Assembly (NCBI RefSeq): GCF_947581735.1
Contig: NZ_CANPVT010000052.1
Location: 1 to 64,000, forward strand
Reading direction: 5' to 3'
Source of the DNA: Candidatus Palauibacter soopunensis
GTDB lineage: Bacteria > Gemmatimonadota > Gemmatimonadetes > Palauibacterales > Palauibacteraceae
DNA: 64,000 bases
The notes under the pieces are model-generated. The model did not search any database and had not been told where the DNA came from. It saw only the letters and a list, made by a program, of their open reading frames with translations. Both the position numbers and the translations under genes were made by a program. This document shows, piece after piece, positions 53,462-62,152 of this stretch (position 1 is its first letter; each line of letters starts with the position of its first letter).

Positions 53462-54130
53462 TCATCCTTCCCGGTTGGTGAACGTCTCCGTCTCGAACCA
53501 CTCGCGGACCCAATGGACCCGCCGGTCCGCTTCCAGGCGAACCGCCCTCGAAGCCAGCGCTTCGACGGCCGCCGGCAGGATCCGGTGCTCCACCGTCAGT
53601 ACGCGGGCGGCGACGGACTCCGGAGTATCGCCCGCGAGCACGGGTACGGGCCACTGGCACAGGATCGGACCCCGGTCGTATGCCTCGTCGACGAAATGGA
53701 CGGTCGCGCCGGTGATCCGGACGCCGGCCTCGATGACCGCGCGGTGCACGCGGGCCCCGTACATCCCCCGGCCCCCGAACGAGGGCAGCAACGCCGGATG
53801 GATGTTCAGGATCCGTCCCCACCAGGCCCGCACGACGGTCTCGGGCACCAGTTTCATGTAGCCGGCCAGGACCACGATCTCGCTTCGCCACTCGTCCAGC
53901 GTGCGGCGCAGGAACGTCGCCGTCTCCTCACTCGTCGATGCCGGCGGCGGGACCGTCGATGCCACTCCGGCCCGGCGCGCCCGCTCGAGAACGCCGGCTC
54001 CCTCGCGGCTGGCGATCACGCCGACGATCTCCCGGTCGGGAACGTCCGCGCGCTGGAAGCGATCGACGAGCGCCTGGAAGTTGGAACCGCCTCCCGACGC
54101 GAGGACCGCGATCCGCACGACGTCAGACAT
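53462..54130 (-). CDS. purN: Phosphoribosylglycinamide formyltransferase
   Basis: GAR transformylase, the third purine step, 222 residues. RIAVLASGGGSNFQALVDRF opens the Rossmann part. AGYMKLVPETVV, the catalytic NIHPALLPSFGGRGMYGARVHRAVIEAG (Asn, His) and TGATVHFVDEAYDRGPILCQWPVPV (Asp) complete the active site. The ATG at 54130 lies eight bases inside the end of selA, tying Sec synthesis and purine genes in one transcript. purH follows within a few bases. Confidence 0.95.
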   Translation of the reverse strand: MSDVVRIAVLASGGGSNFQALVDRFQRADVPDREIVGVIASREGAGVLERARRAGVASTVPPPASTSEETATFLRRTLDEWRSEIVVLAGYMKLVPETVVRAWWGRILNIHPALLPSFGGRGMYGARVHRAVIEAGVRITGATVHFVDEAYDRGPILCQWPVPVLAGDTPESVAARVLTVEHRILPAAVEALASRAVRLEADRRVHWVREWFETETFTNREG

Positions 54131-55499
54131 CGGCGAGCCGGTCGAGCGCCGAGGCCAGAGTCTCCGCCGCCCGGGCCGTTTCCTCGCCCGGCAGCGTCCG
54201 CACGTCGACAATGAAGGCGGCACGCTCGATGCGGCCGATGAGCGGGACGAGGCCGGTGCGACACTCCGCCGCGAGCCGCTCGACATCGATCCCCGTTACG
54301 GCCCAGCCGGCCGAAGGAATCGTGAACCCCGGAAAGGCGCCCCCTCCGACCATGGCCTCGGTCCGGATCACGTCCACGCGTGCCCGGCTTCGCGGTGGAG
54401 GCTCGAGGCGTGCGGCGGCCGCGCGGGCTTCGACCGCCTCCGCCGGCTCGCGCAGCATCCGCAGCGCCGGTACGCGCCGGACGGCGAGATCCGGGTCGCG
54501 GTAGAGCATCAGCGTGGCTTCCAGGGCGGCGAGCGTCGTCTTGTCCACCCGAAACGCCCGCAGCAGGGGATTTCGGCGCAATCGCCCGATCAACGCCGCA
54601 TCGCCGGCGATGACACCGGCCTGTGGCCCGCCGAGGAGCTTGTCGCCGCTCCACGTCGCGAGGTCGACGCCCGCGGCCAACGATCCCCGCGCCGTGGGTC
54701 CCTCCGGGAACCCGGGCAGGAGATCGGCGTCCAGCAACCCCGAGCCGAGGTCGTGTGCGAGCGGGACCCCGCGCTCCCGCGCGAGAGACACCAATGCCGC
54801 GAGAGAGGGGCGTGCCGAGAAGCCTTCGACCCGGTAGTTCGATGGGTGGACTCGCAGAATGAGGCCGGTCGATTCGTCGATGGCCGCCGCATAGTCGGAG
54901 ATTCTCGTGCGGTTCGTCGTGCCGACTTCCCTCAGCCGGCCACCGCTCCGCCCCACGACATCGGGGATCCTGAACGAGCCTCCGATTTCGACCAGTTCCC
55001 CGCGGGACACGAGTACCTCGCGGCCCCGTGCCAGTTCGTTTACGACGAGCGCCACGGCCGCGGCGTTGTTGTTTGCGATGATCGCCGCGGCCGCACCCGT
55101 CAGTTCGCAGACGACATCGCTGCAGTGGTCGTATCGCGAGCCGCGCCGGCCCGTCGAGAGGGAGAGTTCCACGTTCCCGTAGCCGGCGGCCTCCGCCTGC
55201 GCGCGACCCGCCGCGTCGGCGAGCGGCGCCCGGCCGAGGTTGGTGTGGAGCACGACGCCCGTCCCGTTCAGCGCCCGCCGCAGCGAGGGCCGGGATCGCG
55301 CCTCCAGATCGCGTTCGGCGGCACGAAGGAGATCGACCGCGCCGGACGGCTCCGGACCGGCTTCCGCGCGCGTGCGGTCCAGGGCCCGGCGGAGCGAGTC
55401 CTTCACCGTTTCGCGGCCGTAGCGGTCGATCAGGGCGACGGCTTCACGCTCCTTGAGGAGCGCGTCCATGGAAGGGAGCTGTCGGCGGGGGTCCGTCAT
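54123..55499 (-). CDS. selA: L-seryl-tRNA(Sec) selenium transferase
   Basis: PLP enzyme that converts Ser-tRNA-Sec to Sec-tRNA-Sec using selenophosphate. The 458-residue product has the N-terminal helical tRNA-binding part (LPSMDALLKEREAVALIDRYG), then LNGTGVVLHTNLGRAPLA, NVELSLSTGRRGSRYDHC, NNNAAAVALVVNELA, REVGTTNRTRISDYAAAI and SGDKLLGGPQAG, in which Lys287 should bind PLP. Length and motifs are those of true SelA. ATGA overlap with the Ig-like lipoprotein gene upstream. It is the third Sec-system gene in the window. Confidence 0.95.
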   Translation of the reverse strand: MTDPRRQLPSMDALLKEREAVALIDRYGRETVKDSLRRALDRTRAEAGPEPSGAVDLLRAAERDLEARSRPSLRRALNGTGVVLHTNLGRAPLADAAGRAQAEAAGYGNVELSLSTGRRGSRYDHCSDVVCELTGAAAAIIANNNAAAVALVVNELARGREVLVSRGELVEIGGSFRIPDVVGRSGGRLREVGTTNRTRISDYAAAIDESTGLILRVHPSNYRVEGFSARPSLAALVSLARERGVPLAHDLGSGLLDADLLPGFPEGPTARGSLAAGVDLATWSGDKLLGGPQAGVIAGDAALIGRLRRNPLLRAFRVDKTTLAALEATLMLYRDPDLAVRRVPALRMLREPAEAVEARAAAARLEPPPRSRARVDVIRTEAMVGGGAFPGFTIPSAGWAVTGIDVERLAAECRTGLVPLIGRIERAAFIVDVRTLPGEETARAAETLASALDRLADV

Positions 55500-57055
55500 G
55501 CGCGGCGCCTCTTCCCCCTGACGCCGGGCGCCCAGGCCCTTCGCGCGCCGCCCGGGGCGCGTCTTCGAACCGTGTCCGGCGGTGCTCCGACGGTGTCCGG
55601 CGGTGCCCCGACGGTGTCCGGCGGGACTCCCGGGATGTCGAGAGTGTCGGGCACCGGTGGCACCGAATCCTGTTCCACCGCGACCGAATCGCCTTCGGCA
55701 GCGGTCGAGTCCGCCACCGCGGCCGAATCCGCCACCGCCGCCGAATCCGCCAGGGCGACCGAGTCGGCGGCCGCCGCGGAATCGCCGGACGGGGGCTCCG
55801 GCTCAGCCACGAAGGACGTATCGCCGCCTCCCGCGAGACGGCGCACGTTCACAACGCCCGTAACCGAAACGTGGTATGTACCGGTGTCGAGCGCCGCCGC
55901 GAGCCGCACGGTGATGAACCTCGACGGAAGCACCGGATCCTCTTCCGTGACGGAGTCGGAGGCCGCGGCGCCGACCGAGTCCGGGCTCGGAGCTTCCACC
56001 GCCGCGGAGTCGCCAACCGCCGTCGAGTCGCCTACGGCCGCGGAATCCGCCTCGGCGACGGAATCCGCCGCCGCGATGGAGTCCGCCAGCGCCGCGGAGT
56101 CGAGCGGGAACGTCACCGCGTCGGCCGAACCGATGAGGCTGGCCACGATCTCCAGCGCTTCGTTCGTCGCGGAGTCCCGAATCGCGATGCCGGGTTCCTC
56201 CGGTTGAGGATTGAGGAGATAGTCATCGAATTCGAGCTGCACGGTCTCGTTTCCCACGACGAGCGCGCGAGCGAGCAGGGGCGGCGTCGTATCCGGCGCC
56301 ACGACGACGAACCGCAACTCCGCCGGGGTCTCCGGCGAGACCGCCACGGACGTACTGTCGTACGACTCCAGGACGCGATCGGGAATCATGTTGCGATTGC
56401 GGTCGACGAACCCGAAGGCCTGGTACTCGCCCGCCGGCAACCCGCGCGTCGCGAACCTTCCGATGCTGTCCGAGATCGCGCCGTACGGGATGGAATCCGG
56501 ACCCGCCCAGAAGATGACCCTCGCCTCCTCCAGCGGTTGCCCCGTGAGTGCGTCGATCACTTCTCCTTCGACCTGCGTGTCCGGGATGTCCCCTCCCGTG
56601 GAAAAGCAGAACTCGACCGGATCTTCCATTCCGTTGCGCAAGAGGTCGTTGATCCCATCGGTCGGAATCGTGAAGCAGTATGCGACGCCGTCCCGCCACC
56701 CGTCCTCCGGCCGGAGACGCAGGTCCGAGAATCCCATCTCCGCCTCATACGTCTCCATCGGAGTGACGAACATCTCCCTGGCAAGGCCGTTCGGGATCCG
56801 CACGGGTTCGCTGAAACGGATTTCGAGCGCGCCGTCGAAGTCGACGACGATCGAATCCGGCGCGGGACGGATGCGGACGATGGATGGCGGGATCTCGTCC
56901 GGCCGCGCGCCCGGCGGAGGCATCTCCCTTGCGCATCCGAGCATGATCAGGAGAGCGGCGACCCCGGAAAGGAGCCTCCCGTCGCCGACGAGAGCGACAC
57001 GTCGTTCGCGGGCTCCCGGCCCCTGCCCGGAGCTTCCGGGCCCGGCGCGCGTCAG
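55496..57055 (-). CDS. Ig-like-domain lipoprotein with Asp/Ser/Ala repeats
   Basis: Secreted lipoprotein. An SbsA-type Ig-like domain follows the Cys (PPSIVRIRPAPDSIVVDFDGALEIRFSEPV, RPEDGWRDGVAYCFTIPTDGI). A carboxypeptidase-regulatory-like repeat comes next (VEGEVIDALTGQPLEEARVIFW, RFATRGLPAGEYQAFGFVDRNRN). Two low-complexity blocks rich in D, S, A and V, and a basic C-terminus, end the protein. The first ATG (56944) leaves only three residues before the lipobox Cys. An in-frame signal peptide (RLLSGVAALLIMLGC) begins upstream, and the only upstream start candidate is CTG at 57055, in CTGA overlap with the valS stop. From there the product is 519 residues. Resembles Bacteroidota/Gemmatimonadota Ig-like lipoproteins of unknown role. 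Confidence 0.75.
   Translation of the reverse strand: MTRAGPGSSGQGPGARERRVALVGDGRLLSGVAALLIMLGCAREMPPPGARPDEIPPSIVRIRPAPDSIVVDFDGALEIRFSEPVRIPNGLAREMFVTPMETYEAEMGFSDLRLRPEDGWRDGVAYCFTIPTDGINDLLRNGMEDPVEFCFSTGGDIPDTQVEGEVIDALTGQPLEEARVIFWAGPDSIPYGAISDSIGRFATRGLPAGEYQAFGFVDRNRNMIPDRVLESYDSTSVAVSPETPAELRFVVVAPDTTPPLLARALVVGNETVQLEFDDYLLNPQPEEPGIAIRDSATNEALEIVASLIGSADAVTFPLDSAALADSIAAADSVAEADSAAVGDSTAVGDSAAVEAPSPDSVGAAASDSVTEEDPVLPSRFITVRLAAALDTGTYHVSVTGVVNVRRLAGGGDTSFVAEPEPPSGDSAAAADSVALADSAAVADSAAVADSTAAEGDSVAVEQDSVPPVPDTLDIPGVPPDTVGAPPDTVGAPPDTVRRRAPGGARRAWAPGVRGKRRRA
55565..56105 (-). repeat. Low-complexity repeats in the Ig-like lipoprotein gene
   Basis: Three simple-sequence blocks lie in the 3' third of the gene. 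Near 55570-55640 there are three tandem PPDTVGA units. Around 55670-55790 and again around 55980-56105 there are runs of a five- to seven-residue unit of the type ADSAAV. Base-level repetition (GCCGAATCCGCC-like units) makes this region prone to length change by slippage. Confidence 0.75.
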
Positions 57056-59739
57056 ACCCCCGCCCCCAGCGATCGGAGTTTCTCCTCGAGGCGGTTTCGC
57101 TGTGTGCCGAGCGACGTCACTTTCTCACGCTCCCGCGCGATGACTTCTTCGGGCGCGTTACCGAGGAAGCCCGCATTTTCGAGCTTTCCGTGGCTCCGCG
57201 CGAGCAGATTGGCCGTTCGTTCCAGCTCCGCGCGGATGCGCCCGCGTTCCGTTTCCAGGTCGATGACACCCTCCAGCGGGAGGAAGAGTTCCCCCCCGGA
57301 GCGGAGCACTGCATGCGCCCCGGCTCCGTCCGCGGAAGCCGTGCTCGCGTCCGCGATCCGCTCCACGTCGGACAACCCCGCCAGGCGCCCGATGCTGCCC
57401 TCCTCCTCGGCCAGAGCCGACTGCAGCGCCGACGAAGCACCCGTCACCCGGACCCGCACCCGGGTTCCCGGCTCCACGCCGTATTCGGCGCGCAGCGCCC
57501 GAACCGCCCCCACAAACTCCTGAAGCGCCTCGATCCCCGCATCCGCCTCCGTATCGATCCAGTCGTCGGGGCAGTCCGGCCACGGTCCCTCGACGAGCGA
57601 ACCCGCGGCGTCCGCATCCGGCAACCTCGCCGCGATCGCTTCCGTGACGAAGGGCACGATCGGGTGGAGCAGCGACAGCCAGCCGCGCATCACAAGCGTC
57701 AGCGTGTGTCCCACGTCGCGGGCCGATTCACGGTCCCCCGTCAACCGGTGCTTCGCCAACTCCAGGTACCAGTCGCAGAAATCTCCCCACACGAACGAGT
57801 GGCCGGCCTCCGCCGCCTCGTGGAGACGATAGCCCTCGTAGGCCGCGTCCATCTCGTGCGCTACCCGCGCGAGACGGCTCCGGATCCACCGGTCCGCGAG
57901 CGCCGTGGGTGCCCGCGCCTCCTCCGCGCCGTCCCAGCGCGCGTGCGGCAGCGCGAACCGCGCCGCGTTCCACATCTTGTTCGCGAAGTTGCGTCCCGGC
58001 CGGAACGCAGCTTCCAGATTCTCGTAGTCGAGCTGGATGTCCGTTCCGAGCGGCGACCCTCGAACGAGCGTGAAGCGCATGGCGTCAGCACCATACAGTT
58101 CAACCACTTCCAAGGGGTCTATCCCGTTCCCGAGTGACTTGGACATGCGCCGACCGAGGTGATCCCGGACCGTCCCGTTCAACAGAACATCGGTGAACGG
58201 CAACTCTCCCATGAACTCGAACCCCGCCATGATCATGCGGGCCACCCAGAAGAAGAGAATCTCGGGCGCCGTGACGAGCGTCGCCGTGGGATAGAACGAC
58301 CGGAGGTCCCCGGTCTGCTCCGGCCAGCCCAGCGTCGAGAAGGGCCACAGCCACGAGCTGAACCAGGTATCCAGCACATCCTCGTCCTGGCGCAGTTCAC
58401 CTCCGCAGGCGGGGCAGTCGTCCGGATCCTCGGTGGAGACGACGAGCTCGCCGCAGTCGGAGGCGTCGCAATACCAAACGGGGATCCGGTGTCCCCACCA
58501 CAGCTGCCGGCTGATGCACCAGTCGCGGATGTTCTCCATCCAGTTGCGGTACACGCGGCCGAACCGCGGAGGGTGGAAGCGAAGTTCCCCGTTGTCGTAG
58601 GCCGCCAGCCCCGGCTCCGCGAGGGGCTTCATGCGGACGAACCACTGGAGGCTCAGGCGCGGCTCGACGACGGTGTCGCAGCGATAGCAGCGCCCGACGG
58701 CGTGGGCGTGATCCTCCACGCCCACGAGCCAGCCGCCCGCCTCGAGGTCCGCCACGACGCGGTCCCGCGCCTCGAAGCGGTCGAGCCCACGATAGGCCTC
58801 CGGGACGGCGTCGTTCATCGCCCCGCCGTCCGTCATCACGTTCAGCGCCTCGAGCCCATGGCGCCGCCCGATCTCGAAATCGTTCGGATCGTGCGCGGGC
58901 GTGACCTTCACCACGCCCGATCCGAATTCCGGATCCACGTGTTCGTCCGCCACGATCGGGAGACGCCGCCCGACCAGCGGCAGTTCGGCCTCTCCGCCGA
59001 CGAGGTCGCTGTAGCGCGCATCGTCCGGAGACACCGCGAGCCCCGTATCGCCCAGCATCGTCTCCGGCCGCGTTGTCGCCACCTCTACGTGGCCGCCCGC
59101 CGCCAGGGGGTACTTCAGGCGGTAGAGCTTCCCATCCAGGTCGCGGTGCTCCGCCTCCTCGTTCGAGAGCGCGGTGCGGCAGCGGGGACACCAGTTGATG
59201 ATGTAGCGGCCGCGATAGATGAGATCCTTCTCGTACAGGCGGACGAAGACGTCGCGCACCGCGTTGGAGAGTCCCTCGTCGAGCGTGAACCGCGTCCGCT
59301 CCCAGTCGCAGGAACACCCGATCGTGCGCAACTGGTCGATGATCCGCCCTCCGTACTCGTCGACCCACTCCCAGACCCGCTCGACGAACTCGTCCCGACC
59401 GAGATCGAAGCGGGTGAGCCCATCGCCGCGCAACTGCCGCTCGACGACGTTCTGCGTCGCGATCCCGGCGTGATCCGTGCCCGGCACCCACAGGGCGTCG
59501 TACCCCTGCATCCGCCGCCGACGGATGAGGACGTCCTGCAGGGTGTTGTTGAGTCCGTGACCCATGTGCAGCGCGGCGGTGACGTTCGGCGGGGGGATCA
59601 CGATCACATAGGGCCGCTCGACGTCCGCGGCCGGCACGTGAAACAGGCCCGCGTCGACCCAGTGCTCGTACATCGGCTGTTCGAGCCCCGCGGGATCGTA
59701 ACGGGCGGAAAGCTCGGTGGATGGTTGAGAGTCACCCAA
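57052..59739 (-). CDS. valS: Valyl-tRNA synthetase
   Basis: Class I synthetase, 895 residues from TTG 59739, chosen because AGGAG stands seven bases upstream and family similarity begins right after (ELSARYDPAGLEQPMYEHW). An ATG 25 codons further up (59814) gives an unlikely Pro/Arg extension. Motifs: PPPNVTAALHMGHGLNNTLQD (HIGH as HMGH), WVPGTDHAGIATQ, editing-domain TTRPETMLGDTGLAV, WWGHRIPVWYC, RRMSKSLGNGIDPL (KMSKS) and a C-terminal coiled coil (ERERGRIRAELER-like). Its stop overlaps the CTG of the next gene. Confidence 0.95.
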   Translation of the reverse strand: MGDSQPSTELSARYDPAGLEQPMYEHWVDAGLFHVPAADVERPYVIVIPPPNVTAALHMGHGLNNTLQDVLIRRRRMQGYDALWVPGTDHAGIATQNVVERQLRGDGLTRFDLGRDEFVERVWEWVDEYGGRIIDQLRTIGCSCDWERTRFTLDEGLSNAVRDVFVRLYEKDLIYRGRYIINWCPRCRTALSNEEAEHRDLDGKLYRLKYPLAAGGHVEVATTRPETMLGDTGLAVSPDDARYSDLVGGEAELPLVGRRLPIVADEHVDPEFGSGVVKVTPAHDPNDFEIGRRHGLEALNVMTDGGAMNDAVPEAYRGLDRFEARDRVVADLEAGGWLVGVEDHAHAVGRCYRCDTVVEPRLSLQWFVRMKPLAEPGLAAYDNGELRFHPPRFGRVYRNWMENIRDWCISRQLWWGHRIPVWYCDASDCGELVVSTEDPDDCPACGGELRQDEDVLDTWFSSWLWPFSTLGWPEQTGDLRSFYPTATLVTAPEILFFWVARMIMAGFEFMGELPFTDVLLNGTVRDHLGRRMSKSLGNGIDPLEVVELYGADAMRFTLVRGSPLGTDIQLDYENLEAAFRPGRNFANKMWNAARFALPHARWDGAEEARAPTALADRWIRSRLARVAHEMDAAYEGYRLHEAAEAGHSFVWGDFCDWYLELAKHRLTGDRESARDVGHTLTLVMRGWLSLLHPIVPFVTEAIAARLPDADAAGSLVEGPWPDCPDDWIDTEADAGIEALQEFVGAVRALRAEYGVEPGTRVRVRVTGASSALQSALAEEEGSIGRLAGLSDVERIADASTASADGAGAHAVLRSGGELFLPLEGVIDLETERGRIRAELERTANLLARSHGKLENAGFLGNAPEEVIAREREKVTSLGTQRNRLEEKLRSLGAGV

Positions 59740-59876
59740 GGGGCGGCTCCTGACTGACGGGTTTGCAGTGTCGGGAGAACCATCGGCGCGACGGGGAGAG
59801 CCCCCGGCGTCCATGCCGCGGCTCAGTCTAACGGAGGCGCCGCACGTTCGGAACCGCGCGGCGCGGCGACACTACG

Positions 59877-60770
59877 CTAGGGGGGGCCGCGGACCCGCAG
59901 CGTATCACCGCGCCGGCGGCGGACCTCCTCTTCGGAGCGTTCGCGCATGCGGGCACGCGCTTGGGCAGCCGCGGCTTCCACGTCGTCCCGAAGGTTCTGG
60001 ATCTGGATGGCCGTAAGGTCGCGGATCGCCTGTTCGTATGCACGCCTCTGGGGCCCCGTGGGAGCGAACCCGATGGGAATGGGGATCGTGACGTCGCCAA
60101 GATGGATCCCCTGCTCGGAGAACCCCCACCGTTTCCCGTCGCGTTCGAAGGTCCAGTCGCGCGCGCGACGCCGCACATCTTCCTCGAGTTGGAGGCTGTC
60201 GAGCCAATCGCGGAGGATCGCCCGCACCGCGCTGTCCGCCCGCGCGAACTGGACGAGCCGCTCGCCGATGAGCCGGGGGGACTGCGGGTCGAACCACAAC
60301 CGCGGATCGCTGAAGCGGAGTCGGAGTCGCGAGGCGTTGGTTCGGCCCCGGGGCCCCTCCGGCGGGGCCGGCTGGCCGGCGACGATCAGCCCCGGCGCTC
60401 CAGGGAGCGGCCCTGCCTCCTCCGCCGCCTCTTCTTCCGCTTCTTCCGCTTCTTCTTCCTCCTCCTCCGGCTCGGGCTCCACCTCGGGCAGATCTTCCTC
60501 GGGGGGCAACGGCTCCGGTCGAGGGTCCTCGGGGAGGTCCTCCGGAAGCGTGGGCGCGATCTCGACGACGACGAGCGCGTCGGGCGCCGGCACGGTTTCG
60601 ATGGACGGGAGCGTGAAGGGCAGCGACTCGACCCGGACCCCGCCCGCCAGGATCAGGAGCAGGACATGGAGGAACACCGAGGCGAGGAGCCCCGCCGCCA
60701 ACGTCCGGCGCTGGGAGCGCTCGCGTTCGCGTCTCCGCGCGGCGAAGCCCGCGGATTCGGTACGGGACAC
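59877..60770 (-). CDS. TonB-like membrane-anchored protein
   Basis: A 297-residue protein with a basic N-terminus (RRRERERSQRR), one membrane helix (LAAGLLASVFLHVLLLILAGG) and a long Pro/Glu-rich segment including a run of mostly Glu and Ala around residues 100-125. This is the architecture of TonB-type energy-transducing or periplasm-spanning proteins. The C-terminal 140 residues (RLRLRFSDPRLWFDPQSPRLIGERL, GIHLGDVTIPIPIGFAP) do not look like a classical TonB C-terminal domain. I cannot name a function. Downstream valS lies about 140 bases away. Confidence 0.68.
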   Translation of the reverse strand: MSRTESAGFAARRRERERSQRRTLAAGLLASVFLHVLLLILAGGVRVESLPFTLPSIETVPAPDALVVVEIAPTLPEDLPEDPRPEPLPPEEDLPEVEPEPEEEEEEAEEAEEEAAEEAGPLPGAPGLIVAGQPAPPEGPRGRTNASRLRLRFSDPRLWFDPQSPRLIGERLVQFARADSAVRAILRDWLDSLQLEEDVRRRARDWTFERDGKRWGFSEQGIHLGDVTIPIPIGFAPTGPQRRAYEQAIRDLTAIQIQNLRDDVEAAAAQARARMRERSEEEVRRRRGDTLRVRGPP

Positions 60771-60856
60771 CGAAATCTACCTGCCGGCCGAAGTCCCGCG
60801 CCTGACGGGTCTCGTGTCGCGGCCAACGGACCGGCCAGCCGCCCGGGGCGGAGCCT

Positions 60857-62152
60857 TCATGTGATCAGCTTCTTCTTCTTCGCGGCCGGGAAGAGGACAT
60901 TGTTGAGGATCAGCCGATAGCCGGCGGAGTGCCGATGGAGATCCAGGTCCGTCGGGGCGTCGCCGATCAGGTGGCGCGGGTCTTCCGGATCGTGTCCCCC
61001 GAGATACGTGAAGGTGCCTTCGCCGAAGCTCCCGTGGAGGTACTTCACGCGTCCGCGCGCATCCTCCTCCGCGAGCACGGTGACCCCGGGCTGAAGGCGT
61101 TCCCTCCGAAACGTCGTCGTGAGGCCGTAGAAGTCGGGCAGCACGCGCCGGTGGTTCTGGGTCAGCATGGCGGGAACGGGATCGAACTTGGCGCTGAACT
61201 CGAACAGCGAGAAGCTGCCGAGATCGACCCTCCACGGGGTGTTCACCTGGTGCCCGTCGATATCGCTGAAGGCGCTGAGCGTGGGGTCCGTCACGAGCAC
61301 GGCATCGCGGAAGGCGAGCGCGTCCGGCCAGTGGAGCTTCTCGCTCGCCGCGGCATCGGGGGGCGATCCATCCGCGAAGGAGGCCGCGATGTCGGTCCCC
61401 GCCGCGGCGAGGGCGAGTTCCAGCGTTTCCGTCGCCGTGCACATCGCGAACAGGAAGCCGCCGCCCTCGACGTAGCTCCGGAGCCGGGCCGCCACGGCCT
61501 TCTTCAGGGCCGGGACGTGCGGATACCCGAGTTCGCGGGCGATCGCCTCGTTGCGGGCGACTTCCTCCTGCAGCCAGGCCGCGGAAGCGTACGTCAGATA
61601 GAACTTCGAATACTGTCCCGTGAAATCCTCGTGATGGAGGTGCAGCCAGTCGAAGTTCTCGAGTTCCTCGGAAAGCACCTCCCGATCCCATACCCGCTCG
61701 TAGGGGATTTCGGCGTACTCGAGCGCCATCGTCACGGCATCGTCCCACGGGGAACTGTTGGGCGGCGTGTAGACCGCAATCGTGGGCGCCTTTTCCAGGG
61801 GTACGGTTTCCATGTTCCGCGTCTCGATCTCGCGGCGGATCCTCGCCACGTCGGAACCGTCGAGCGTCTCCACGGTCACACCCATGAGCGCGGCTCGCCG
61901 ACGGTTGGACGGTGCGTCCGACACGAGAAAGGACCCGGCGCGGTAATTCAGGAGCCATTCTGCCGACTGGCTCTCCGAGAGGATGCCGAACACATACCCG
62001 TAGGCCTTGAGGTGGTTCTCCTGTTCGCGGTCCATGGGCACGAGAAGCTGGGCTCCGAGCCCCGAGGCGCCCGCCAGCGAGGCGAGGCCCGCCAGCAGGA
62101 GGCGGTGGGCGAGGCGGCGCCGAACGCGGCATCGTTTCGTCTCGGCCTTCAT
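60857..62152 (-). CDS. Secreted protein, amidotransferase/ThuA-like fold
   Basis: Exported protein of 431 residues with a signal peptide (RLLLAGLASLAGASGLGAQ). The mature start LLVPMDREQENHLKAYGYVFGIL and WLLNYRAGSFLV match a Bacteroidota/Gemmatimonadota family often labelled asparagine synthetase B, a label I do not think the sequence supports. SYVEGGGFLFAMCTATETLELAL and GSFGEGTFTYLGGHDPEDP suggest a class I amidotransferase- or ThuA-like fold with a possible nucleophile Cys. It overlaps the TPR gene (ATGA) and precedes the TonB-like gene by about 85 bases. Confidence 0.72.
   Translation of the reverse strand: MKAETKRCRVRRRLAHRLLLAGLASLAGASGLGAQLLVPMDREQENHLKAYGYVFGILSESQSAEWLLNYRAGSFLVSDAPSNRRRAALMGVTVETLDGSDVARIRREIETRNMETVPLEKAPTIAVYTPPNSSPWDDAVTMALEYAEIPYERVWDREVLSEELENFDWLHLHHEDFTGQYSKFYLTYASAAWLQEEVARNEAIARELGYPHVPALKKAVAARLRSYVEGGGFLFAMCTATETLELALAAAGTDIAASFADGSPPDAAASEKLHWPDALAFRDAVLVTDPTLSAFSDIDGHQVNTPWRVDLGSFSLFEFSAKFDPVPAMLTQNHRRVLPDFYGLTTTFRRERLQPGVTVLAEEDARGRVKYLHGSFGEGTFTYLGGHDPEDPRHLIGDAPTDLDLHRHSAGYRLILNNVLFPAAKKKKLIT

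Noticed and set aside
57052-57055. Read-through of the valS TGA as selenocysteine into the lipoprotein
   Set aside because: The lipoprotein frame is not the valS frame, so TGA read-through would not join them; the CTGA overlap explains the arrangement better.
55871-57523. A 550-codon plus-strand frame opposite the Ig-like lipoprotein and valS
   Set aside because: Antisense shadow with Arg-rich, low-information translation; the minus-strand genes have signal peptide, domains and catalytic motifs.
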